Of a DNA stretch of 8,738 nt, positions 1-5,119 are shown piece by piece. Source of the stretch: Candidatus Woesearchaeota archaeon (GTDB lineage: Archaea; Nanobdellota; Nanobdellia; Woesearchaeales; JAHWHD01); NCBI GenBank assembly GCA_019323525.1, contig JAHWHD010000072.1:1-8738 (forward strand), in the 5' to 3' direction. The translations under genes and the position numbers were made by a program. The notes beneath the pieces were generated by a model. The model saw only the letters and a program-made list of their open reading frames with translations, did not search any database and was not told where the DNA came from. Positions within the stretch are counted from its first letter, which is position 1, and each line of letters begins with the position of its first letter.

Positions 1-1
1 C

Positions 2-352
2 ATGAAAATCTTCATAGCATACAAGCTCTCAGGAACAGACCATGACATGCTTAGGGAAAGACTTGAAGAGATACGCAAGGTCCTTATCAATAAAGGCCAT
101 GAACCGTTCATCTATTACAGGGACGCGCAGAAATACGGAGCGCCTTTACCTCTGGACGAAAATCTTAGGATAGTAGATGAAGAGATAAGAAAGGCAGACT
201 GCATCCTTGCCTTGGCTGATGATTCTAACGGCTTACATTTCGAGGTCGGCTATGCAAAAGCCCTTGGCAAGCAGGTCATAGTGCTTGGAAAGCACAAACC
301 GTTCTTATCAGCTATAGCTGACAGGGTGATTGAATTTATTACAGAATTCTAA
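2..352 (+). CDS. Nucleoside 2-deoxyribosyltransferase-like protein
   Basis: A 116-residue protein of the nucleoside 2-deoxyribosyltransferase/DNPH1 (Rcl)-like fold. Family members cleave or transfer the deoxyribosyl group of (deoxy)nucleosides or dNMPs in the cytoplasm. The visible signature is a first beta strand with an aromatic/Tyr motif (FIAYKLSG, residues 4-11), a helix with an EEIRKADCILAL segment (60-71), and the hallmark G-x3-E-x-GYA-x-ALGK (G77 to K90), in which E81 matches the catalytic glutamate. The length is a little short for the family (usually about 120-160). The ATG is the second base of the window, so promoter and upstream neighbours are invisible and an earlier start cannot be excluded. 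It is followed by 64 nt containing the promoter of the next gene. The fold assignment is fairly safe; substrate, and hydrolase versus transferase activity, are not decidable. A role in nucleotide salvage or sanitation is inference. Confidence 0.75.
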   Translation: MKIFIAYKLSGTDHDMLRERLEEIRKVLINKGHEPFIYYRDAQKYGAPLPLDENLRIVDEEIRKADCILALADDSNGLHFEVGYAKALGKQVIVLGKHKPFLSAIADRVIEFITEF

Positions 353-366
353 AAAGCACCAAATAA

Positions 367-374
367 TTTATATA
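367..374 (+). promoter_or_regulatory. TATA box of the 46-residue membrane protein gene
   Basis: TTTATATA lies 50 nt before the ATG at 417. Archaeal initiation about 26 nt downstream would put the 5' end near 397, giving a short leader of about 20 nt that just includes the GGAGGT at 403-408. This makes it one of the few first genes here predicted to have a leader and an SD site rather than a leaderless mRNA. Confidence 0.55.
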
Positions 375-402
375 CCTGAACATCACAATTATACAAAAAA
401 AC

Positions 403-408
403 GGAGGT
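403..408 (+). promoter_or_regulatory. Strong Shine-Dalgarno site (GGAGGT)
   Basis: GGAGGT followed by 8 nt and then ATG at 417. It is the strongest ribosome binding site in the window and is the main evidence that the following 46-codon frame is translated. Confidence 0.7.
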
Positions 409-416
409 AACCCAAA

Positions 417-557
417 ATGAAACTGGCTATGATTTTCAGCATCATTGTACTGATCATCGGTGCATACATGCTTGTAACAAACCTAAGCTTTGGCGCGCCA
501 ATGCTATCAGGACTAGCTTTTATCTTACTAGGCCTGGGACACATTCTAAAGAAATAA
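417..557 (+). CDS. Small membrane protein (46 residues), unknown function
   Basis: A 46-residue open frame (begins MKLAMIFSII, ends GHILKK) supported by its own TATA box, a perfect SD site at ideal spacing and a T-rich tract just after the stop. The sequence is almost entirely hydrophobic: residues about 4-20 form one membrane helix (IFSIIVLIIGAYMLV), a short polar turn with TNLSFGAP follows (21-28), and residues about 29-44 form a second helix (MLSGLAFILLGLGHIL), ending in KK. This is a hairpin of two transmembrane helices with, by the positive-inside rule, the C-terminal lysines in the cytoplasm. I do not recognise a family. It stands alone between a + strand enzyme and a convergent - strand operon, so context does not suggest a role. 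The strength of its signals suggests it is well expressed. Confidence 0.7.
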   Translation: MKLAMIFSIIVLIIGAYMLVTNLSFGAPMLSGLAFILLGLGHILKK

Positions 558-560
558 GGA

Positions 561-586
561 TTATTTATTTTTTTTATTTGTTTTTA
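561..586 (+). terminator. T-rich tract, probable archaeal terminator
   Basis: Immediately after the stop of the 46-residue gene, 21 of 26 bases are T, with an uninterrupted run of eight (568-575) and a run of six further on (581-586 is T-rich). Archaeal termination commonly uses such oligo-T stretches without a stem. On the opposite strand the tract reads as A and would not terminate the zinc-ribbon operon that ends at 594. Confidence 0.55.
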
Positions 587-593
587 TGAAACA

Positions 594-794
594 TCATTCT
601 TCATAACTCCAAAACCTTCTTTCGCCCTCTTCTTTAGTTAGAGTCTCTTTAAACCAGCAAGCATACTTGCACTTGCTGCATAGATGAGAAGACTTCTGAA
701 AATAATCATCTCCCTCTTTAACCACTTTCATACTAAAAAGAAAGTAGGTTTCAGAGCCGCATTTCGGACATTTTGTCATTATACGTGCCAGCAT
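594..794 (-). CDS. Small C4 zinc-ribbon protein
   Basis: A 66-residue protein, third in a - strand operon. C9 and C12 (CPKCG) and C39 and C42 (CSKCK), with an extra C46, form a typical zinc ribbon of two CxxC knuckles separated by a beta hairpin, resembling the TFIIS/RPB9 style but too short to assign. The start ATG at 794 is favoured over the internal Met6 because AGGTGAT stands seven bases before it; this SD overlaps the TGA stop of the gene upstream (799-801), so translation is probably coupled. The acidic tail ends in FWSYEE. No enzymatic domain is visible. Given its partners, a DNA- or RNA-binding or transcription-accessory role is plausible but unproven. Confidence 0.65.
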   Translation of the reverse strand: MLARIMTKCPKCGSETYFLFSMKVVKEGDDYFQKSSHLCSKCKYACWFKETLTKEEGERRFWSYEE

Positions 795-798
795 TTTA

Positions 799-1380
799 TC
801 ACCTTAGTTCATTCATCTTAAACGCTCCACCACAAACCACACATCTAAATCTTTCACCTTCATTAACAATATAACCAAACTTTTGAGACCTGCACTTAGG
901 ACAGCTTAAGACTCTGCTCTTTACATTCTTAGACCAATCAACCTGTACGTGATTAAGCTGCAGACCGCATCCAGTGCAAACAACTTCTGCAGTGTTGTTT
1001 ACAAAAACAGTGCAGTGCAGACACCCCATCGTCCTATTGAGATGATACATAAACTCTTTATCTCCGTCCATGCACGATAGAAGTTTCAGCTTTAGCTCAT
1101 AGATAGAAGGCATCTCTTCTATCCTTCTAGCCAGCTTGTCAACACCAACATCTCCCTGGATATTATGACTTGTAGCTAAAGCAAGGACCTTAGCTGCACA
1201 CACATCGTTAGTGTCAAGCAACTTTCTAAGATAGTCTCCCTCGTACGCAACATGGCCTAAAGGTATCTCATAAAATAGTATCCCTGTTCCTTTTGTCAGC
1301 TTGGACAACTTTTTAACAAGCTTCTTCTTCTTCCTTTCAGAACCATTGTTTATGGTTTCTATTATATCTTCAGGTTTCAT
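799..1380 (-). CDS. Protein with two C-terminal zinc ribbons, unknown function
   Basis: A 193-residue protein, second in the operon; its ATG overlaps the stop of the preceding gene by four bases (ATGA, 1377-1380), so the two are translationally coupled. Residues 1-115 are helical with a Lys-rich patch (RKKKKLVKKLSKLTK, 16-30) suited to nucleic acid contact; I see no known domain there and it does not read as a TFB cyclin fold. The C-terminal half carries two consecutive zinc ribbons: C120/C123 with C135/C138, and C160/C163 with C180/C183. This resembles tandem ribbons of archaeal translation and transcription factors, but no family is recognised. One possibility is that it supplies a function missing from the cyclin-less TFB-like partner encoded just before it; that is inference from gene order only. 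Confidence 0.6.
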   Translation of the reverse strand: MKPEDIIETINNGSERKKKKLVKKLSKLTKGTGILFYEIPLGHVAYEGDYLRKLLDTNDVCAAKVLALATSHNIQGDVGVDKLARRIEEMPSIYELKLKLLSCMDGDKEFMYHLNRTMGCLHCTVFVNNTAEVVCTGCGLQLNHVQVDWSKNVKSRVLSCPKCRSQKFGYIVNEGERFRCVVCGGAFKMNELR

Positions 1381-1598
1381 CTCTTAAACCCCCGCTCCTT
1401 TGGATTAAACGTGCTTCCTATACCAGGATTTAACCATGTGATAGGAGCTCCTGTCCTTCCCTGGCCCGGCTTATCAGGATCCTCAAACCCTTCCTTGCCA
1501 AAATTGATAGGAGCTTCATCAGCCACTAGCCCGCAGCTTTGACAGTACGCTTCAACATTGTCAAAAAAAATAACACCACCGCATTCTTTACATTTCAT
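1377..1598 (-). CDS. TFB/TFIIB-like zinc ribbon plus B-reader-like protein lacking cyclin folds
   Basis: A 73-residue protein, first of the operon. C3, C6, C19 and C22 form a ribbon of the TFIIB type (CKECGG then YCQSCGLVADE), and residues 47-63 (GRTGAPITWLNPGIGST) match the pattern of the TFB segment after the ribbon, where archaeal TFBs have R-x-GAP-x-T and later GLST. In full TFBs (about 300 residues) this region recruits RNA polymerase, and two cyclin folds, absent here, bind TBP and DNA. The protein ends at residue 73 with KERGFKR, so it is either a natural miniature or a truncated TFB paralogue. Two in-frame starts lie further upstream (GTG 1607, ATG 1604); I chose ATG 1598 because GGTGAT (1608-1603) sits four bases before it, whereas the others would have no SD spacing. 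RNA polymerase interaction is inference. Confidence 0.65.
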   Translation of the reverse strand: MKCKECGGVIFFDNVEAYCQSCGLVADEAPINFGKEGFEDPDKPGQGRTGAPITWLNPGIGSTFNPKERGFKR

Positions 1599-1634
1599 GG
1601 GCATCACCCCATTATTATTAGTAGGTGTTTGAAA

Positions 1635-1642
1635 TATTTAAA
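1635..1642 (-). promoter_or_regulatory. TATA box of the zinc-ribbon operon
   Basis: Read on the - strand this is CTTTAAATA, a good archaeal TATA box. Initiation about 26 nt downstream falls near 1612, leaving a leader of about 14 nt to the ATG at 1598 that just contains the GGTGAT site. It lies back to back with the promoter of the divergent ATP-grasp gene, about 22 nt away. Confidence 0.6.
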
Positions 1643-1663
1643 GCTTTCGCTTTTTCAGAAAGG

Positions 1664-1671
1664 TTTTTATA
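1664..1671 (+). promoter_or_regulatory. TATA box of the ATP-grasp/AbrB operon
   Basis: TTTTTATA, divergent from the zinc-ribbon operon promoter. The spacing to ATG 1690 (25-26 nt from the T run) is about six bases shorter than for the other leaderless genes here, whereas the in-frame ATG at 1702 would have a leader of a few bases. This bears on the start choice of the next gene. Confidence 0.5.
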
Positions 1672-1689
1672 GTTGCTCCTCTTCTTAAT

Positions 1690-2529
1690 ATGATATATAA
1701 GATGAAACAAAAATTATTAGTGATCGGATTTGAGCATGGATGGTTAAAGTATTTTGAGAACTGCCTGGTTTTACCAGGCCTGGAAGAGGTACAATGGAAG
1801 CTTGACATGCACGGTAAACTCTCGATCTACAAGAACAGGAAGATGTTTGAACCAGACATTGTGTTGCTTAGAAGACTCCCAAAATCAGACCTTGACAAGA
1901 GATTTTTTGAAGCTCTGCAGGACTTCAACGGTTTAGTCTTGAACAAGCCAAGCGCAAGCCTAAAGTCGTTCCAGATATACCACACCTTGAAACTGTTAAA
2001 GGAAAAAGGTTACAATGTGCCTGAAACAACATGTTTCTATGGCCACGAGATTATAGATACTGACAAGTTTCCTGTTATTTTAAAGATAGAAGGCGAACAC
2101 GCTGGCTATGGAAAAGCCTTGATCAAGGACAAGGAACAGTTGAAAGAAGCATTAAACTTGTTGGTTAGCAACAGAAGAAAATACCTGTTACAGGAATATG
2201 TTGAACCTGTTAGGGATTTCAGGGTCTTAGTAGTAGGAGGCAAGGTTATCGGAGTTGTTAGCAGGAAATCAGATAACTGGAAAAAGAATGTTAGCTCTGA
2301 ACCTGAGCTATTACAGTTCTCTATCCCAGAACTTGAGAAGATCGCAGTAGATATAGCTCTATTAATAGAGACAGAGATTGCAGGAGTTGACGTACTTGAA
2401 ACAGAATCAGGGTACTATGTACTAGAGGTCAATGCAGAGCCGGGTATAGAGTATTTTGGGGAAAAAGCTTATAAGTCCATAAAAGAATATATTGAACAAC
2501 AATGTCAAAAGAGATTATCAAGCAGATAG
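1690..2529 (+). CDS. RimK/LysX-like ATP-grasp ligase
   Basis: A 279-residue ATP-grasp enzyme: an ATP-dependent carboxylate-amine ligase of the RimK/LysX/glutathione-synthase-like type, acting through an acylphosphate. An N-terminal pre-ATP-grasp domain (to about 90) is followed by nucleotide-binding strands with K132 (VILKIEGEHAGYGKALI, 129-145), the hinge segment LLQEYVEP (166-173), the RDFRVLVVGGKVIGVVSRK segment (175-193) and the metal-binding signature D234 plus LEVNAEPG (245-252, E246 and N248). It is about the length of RimK-type ligases. The substrate cannot be read; modification of a protein C terminus or of a small amino compound are both possible. A second in-frame ATG at 1702 (MKQKLL) fits the TATA spacing better than 1690, so the protein may be 275 residues. 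Its 3' end overlaps the next gene by 28 bp. Confidence 0.8.
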   Translation: MIYKMKQKLLVIGFEHGWLKYFENCLVLPGLEEVQWKLDMHGKLSIYKNRKMFEPDIVLLRRLPKSDLDKRFFEALQDFNGLVLNKPSASLKSFQIYHTLKLLKEKGYNVPETTCFYGHEIIDTDKFPVILKIEGEHAGYGKALIKDKEQLKEALNLLVSNRRKYLLQEYVEPVRDFRVLVVGGKVIGVVSRKSDNWKKNVSSEPELLQFSIPELEKIAVDIALLIETEIAGVDVLETESGYYVLEVNAEPGIEYFGEKAYKSIKEYIEQQCQKRLSSR

Positions 2530-2813
2530 TTGACCTTGAAGACGAGATCCAGCTAAAGAAGAAACTTAAACAGATTGAAAACCGTTGCTTGAAGGAAGAG
2601 CTTGACTTGATAATGAAAGCTGCTAACTGCAACCAGGAACAGGCGTACAAGCTTTTGATGTCGTATAAAGATATCTGGGAGTTCAGCTCAAATGTCTCAA
2701 CATCAGGAGACAGCCTGACTGTAACACTTCCTAAGAAAGAAGCTAAATCCCGCGGTATAGATAAAGGCAAACCTGTGCTTGTAGCTTTAAAGAAGCTAAG
2801 GTTCTATGGATAA
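2502..2813 (+). CDS. UBA-like plus AbrB/MazE-like small protein
   Basis: A 103-residue protein whose start is forced: an in-frame TGA at 2493 leaves ATG 2502 as the first start, so it overlaps the ATP-grasp gene by 28 bp with no SD, pointing to coupled translation. Residues 1-30 are a charged helix. Residues about 31-60 (ELDLIMKAANCNQEQAYKLL then KDIWEF) resemble the UBA helix bundle of archaeal NAC, which has the same I-x-V/I-M-x(2)-A-x(4-6)-A-x-x-L plus D-I pattern. Residues 65-98 (SGDSLTVTLPKKEAKSRG then DKGKPVLVAL) match a SpoVT/AbrB swapped-hairpin strand, usual in DNA-binding antitoxins and transition-state regulators. It could be an autoregulator of the operon or a scaffold for the ligase. 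The AbrB part is the surer call; the UBA-like part is by eye only. Confidence 0.65.
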   Translation: MSKEIIKQIVDLEDEIQLKKKLKQIENRCLKEELDLIMKAANCNQEQAYKLLMSYKDIWEFSSNVSTSGDSLTVTLPKKEAKSRGIDKGKPVLVALKKLRFYG

Positions 2814-2814
2814 G

Positions 2815-2822
2815 TTTTATAA
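2815..2822 (+). promoter_or_regulatory. TATA box of the ADP-ribosylglycohydrolase gene
   Basis: TTTTATAA starts one base after the TAA of the AbrB-like gene and 31 nt before ATG 2846. The predicted 5' end falls within a few bases of the ATG, so the mRNA should be leaderless and the enzyme independently transcribed despite the 32-nt gap. Confidence 0.65.
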
Positions 2823-2845
2823 CATCCCCTAACTTTGGTATTATC

Positions 2846-3670
2846 ATGGTAGACCTTGACAAAGTAAAAGGCTGCATCTTTGGTCTTGCTATAGGCGATG
2901 CTCTGGGAGCTCCTGTTGAGTTCATGACGCCTGCAGAGATCAGAAAAGAGCACGGAATTCTTAAAGATATGACAGGAGGAGGCTGGCTAAACCTTTTACC
3001 TGGCGAGTTCACTGACGACACAGACATGATGCTCTGCATTGCAACGTCGTTGATAGAAAGGAAAGAGTTTGATATACGCGACATTGCATCGCGCTACCTG
3101 GACTGGATGCGCACTAACCCTCCTGACATCGGCAACACTGTCAGGAGAGCTCTTGAAAACCTTGAGAATGGTGCGTCTCCGCTTGTATCAGGCATACCTG
3201 CACCTAACGAAGGCAACGGCAGCGTCATGAGATGCGCTCCTATAGGCATAGCTTTTTGCAACTCTAAACAGCTTGAGACTTACTCAGAGATGGAATCCTC
3301 TATAACACATGCTAGTGCTGCCTGCTTGAAAGCTTGTGTCAAGGTTAATAGGATGATCGCAGAGCTTGTCAAAGGCAATTCAATTAAATTCGAAAAAACT
3401 GACAGGATTGAAAACCCGTCAGGCTGGGTCAAGGAAACAATGCAAGCTGCGTTCTATGCACTTTGTAACAATAAAGACTTTGAATCTACATTGATTGAAG
3501 TTGTTAACCTTGGCGGAGACTCTGACACAACAGGAGCTATCTGCGGAGCTATAGCAGGTGCTTGCTACGGTTTTAGCTCGATACCTAAAAGATGGCTGGA
3601 TAAGATACACGATTATGATGTTCTTGAAGATATAAGCAGGAAACTACACTCTCTCTCAGAAACTCTATGA
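2846..3670 (+). CDS. ADP-ribosylglycohydrolase (DraG/ARH family)
   Basis: A 274-residue enzyme with all visible hallmarks of the DraG/ARH fold, which uses two metal ions to hydrolyse ADP-ribose from proteins or small molecules. Motifs in order: GDALGAPVE (17-25), FTDDTDMML (55-63, D57/D58/D60 metal ligands), NGSVMRCAPIG (124-134), THASAAC (154-160), and GGDSDTTGAICGAIAGA (223-239, D225 and D227 metal ligands). The length is typical of the family (about 270-330). No metal ligand appears missing, so it should be active. The natural substrate (ADP-ribosyl-Arg/Ser, O-acetyl-ADP-ribose, or ADP-ribosylated nucleic acid) cannot be read, and no ADP-ribosyltransferase is visible in the window. The ATG at 2846 is placed for leaderless initiation by the TATA box at 2815. 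It is in line with the ATP-grasp operon but probably not co-transcribed. Confidence 0.88.
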   Translation: MVDLDKVKGCIFGLAIGDALGAPVEFMTPAEIRKEHGILKDMTGGGWLNLLPGEFTDDTDMMLCIATSLIERKEFDIRDIASRYLDWMRTNPPDIGNTVRRALENLENGASPLVSGIPAPNEGNGSVMRCAPIGIAFCNSKQLETYSEMESSITHASAACLKACVKVNRMIAELVKGNSIKFEKTDRIENPSGWVKETMQAAFYALCNNKDFESTLIEVVNLGGDSDTTGAICGAIAGACYGFSSIPKRWLDKIHDYDVLEDISRKLHSLSETL

Positions 3671-3733
3671 AAACAACCCACGGAGTTTCATAAGACGATT
3701 AATACAAGAAATGTCTATAAAAGTTTTGAAATT

Positions 3734-4378
3734 TCACCCAAATAAGAAATAATGGATACTAAACCATACAACCACAACACCCACCATTATCAGCGGCAGG
3801 TAGATGTAAACCCATCTGACTTTAACAGAGTCAGGAGCTTTTTTCTTGTTAAGCACAATATTAGCGATTATCAGCACAGCAAGCACGATATGCGACATCA
3901 ATAAGAAGAAAGCTGCAATCCCGTCGCTAAAAGAACCTACTAGATTGGTCAGCTTAACGACGCGATTAGCTTGATAACCCGCCGCTTGGATGAATATCAA
4001 GGGTACAGCTGTTATTATAAAACCGATAAACGCGTGCCTTACCTTTCTTAGGCCTTGGTTATACCTAGTGACAAGGTAACACGCTAAAGACGCCACTATA
4101 AACGCCAATATACCGAACATAGCATAAAACCCGTGCCCAGTATCCTCGAATACAAGGAACAGTATAAGAATAGGCAGTGTCAGCACCCACCATAACCGCT
4201 TCTTGAGATCAAACGACATGAAATAAGCAGAAAACAACATGAACACTATGCCCAGCACAAAGAAAACTGTTGAGAATAGCTTAAGTGCAGGCAGCTTGTA
4301 AGGCATCGCAGTCCCAAGTACACCTAACACTAGACACGCATAGTACATGACCATGAACGTTAATGTCCTTGTTTCCAT
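3734..4378 (-). CDS. Seven-helix membrane protein, unknown function
   Basis: A 214-residue integral membrane protein with seven hydrophobic stretches: about residues 7-25, 32-56, 63-80, 86-105, 114-135, 150-175 and 188-212. Short loops carry basic residues (LKKR near 58-62, RKVRH near 111-115, NKKKAPDSVKVR near 175-187), compatible with a 7-TM bundle. I find no catalytic motif and do not recognise the family. The ATG at 4378 is preceded by a - strand TATA box (TTTTTATATA, 4411-4402) at leaderless spacing. It lies downstream of another membrane-protein gene on the same strand, separated by 33 nt that are nearly all promoter; the two may be functionally related but should be transcribed independently as well as by read-through. 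Confidence 0.65.
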   Translation of the reverse strand: METRTLTFMVMYYACLVLGVLGTAMPYKLPALKLFSTVFFVLGIVFMLFSAYFMSFDLKKRLWWVLTLPILILFLVFEDTGHGFYAMFGILAFIVASLACYLVTRYNQGLRKVRHAFIGFIITAVPLIFIQAAGYQANRVVKLTNLVGSFSDGIAAFFLLMSHIVLAVLIIANIVLNKKKAPDSVKVRWVYIYLPLIMVGVVVVWFSIHYFLFG

Positions 4379-4401
4379 TCTATGCTAGATATAGAACTAA
4401 G

Positions 4402-4411
4402 TATATAAAAA
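4402..4411 (-). promoter_or_regulatory. TATA box of the seven-helix membrane protein gene
   Basis: TTTTTATATA on the - strand begins at the base right after the TAA stop of the upstream gene (4414-4412), and lies about 31 nt before ATG 4378. The T-run could also weakly terminate the upstream transcript. Confidence 0.6.
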
Positions 4412-5050
4412 TTACTCAAAAACAGCTTTACACGTGTTCTCCACACACCTTGCCACACTGTCATCAGGACACATCTTACACTGCACTAACGGCTCCTTGA
4501 ACGGACAGAACGGTTTCCATTCCTCGCTCACAGCAGTACCAGAACACTGGCACGGCGCGCAACTTACCCTTCTTAACATGCAATCATCGTCTGTTACACA
4601 GTCTGTCCTTGGAGTACCTTTTAACTCGTTCAGAGGCTCGTTAAGATACCAGAACAGACCTAGATAATTCAAGAATAGCAACAGGACAACAACTACAGCC
4701 AGGATTATCAACAACACCTTTTTCCCTGGCAAGATCTTTCCAGTAACCTGGTGATGTCTCACAGCATAGTAAAACAATACAGGCGCAGCGATATAGATTA
4801 CTATCTCTACTAAACCAAGCCAGCTATTAGCCACAAAAAACATTACCAAGACGAGGATGATTATACTGATTATCTTGTTAATGGCTTTATCTTCTGCAAA
4901 CCTTGGAAGAAGCTTAACTGACAATACTATCAAGACAACTAAAAGTATTATCGCATAAAGATCATTACTAGAAATCTCCATAAACACCAGGAACACTATA
5001 AACGCTGCTAAGAAGTTAATGATAAACCATCTCAAGAGTTTAATATCCAT
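4412..5050 (-). CDS. Membrane protein with 10-cysteine C-terminal domain
   Basis: A 212-residue protein starting MDIKLLRWFI. Residues about 7-140 contain four to five hydrophobic segments (LLRWFIINFLAAFIVFLVFM; LYAIILLVVLIVLSVKLL; IISIIILVLVMFFVA with the adjoining IVIYIAAPVLFYYAV; KVLLIILAVVVVLLLFLNYL). The last about 65 residues are a polar tail with ten cysteines (TDC, DDDC, VSC, APCQC, PFC, QCKMC, ARC, NTC), an even number suited to five disulfides. This resembles small Cys-rich extracytoplasmic modules with a C-x4-DC opening, so the tail is probably outside the membrane. The open frame continues upstream to 5239, but that would overlap the divergent gene and its promoter; ATG 5050 lies about 27 nt from a good TATA box and is chosen. 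The function is unknown. Confidence 0.65.
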   Translation of the reverse strand: MDIKLLRWFIINFLAAFIVFLVFMEISSNDLYAIILLVVLIVLSVKLLPRFAEDKAINKIISIIILVLVMFFVANSWLGLVEIVIYIAAPVLFYYAVRHHQVTGKILPGKKVLLIILAVVVVLLLFLNYLGLFWYLNEPLNELKGTPRTDCVTDDDCMLRRVSCAPCQCSGTAVSEEWKPFCPFKEPLVQCKMCPDDSVARCVENTCKAVFE

Positions 5051-5072
5051 GCAGTTATTAATGTAAGAAGTG

Positions 5073-5081
5073 TTTATAAAA
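5073..5081 (-). promoter_or_regulatory. TATA box of the Cys-tail membrane protein gene
   Basis: TTTTATAAA on the - strand, centred about 27 nt before ATG 5050, predicting a leaderless mRNA. It sits six bases from the divergent TATA box at 5087-5095, so the two promoters share one small control region. Confidence 0.65.
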
Positions 5082-5095
5082 GTTACCTTTAAATA
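5080..5095 (+). promoter_or_regulatory. BRE-like element plus TATA box of the 341-residue protein gene
   Basis: AAGTTACCTTTAAATA: TATA box TTTAAATA at 5088-5095 with GTTACC just upstream in the place of the TFB recognition element. The same 16 bases recur exactly before the methyltransferase gene at 8512 (8474-8489). Spacing to ATG 5120 predicts leaderless initiation. Confidence 0.65.
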
Positions 5096-5119
5096 CTCCC
5101 TTTTATTAAGATATATAAA

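Noticed and set aside
2429..3084. Two overlapping - strand open frames of 113 codons each opposite the AbrB-like and hydrolase genes.
   Set aside because: Low-complexity Ser/Leu-rich translations with no promoter or SD, fully antisense to well-supported genes.
3666..3723. An inverted repeat over the stop of the hydrolase gene (TATGAAA/TTTCATA) and a TATA-like CTATAAAAG.
   Set aside because: The stem is short and AT-rich with one bulge and no T-run directly after it, and no gene starts at the right distance from the TATA-like bases on either strand.
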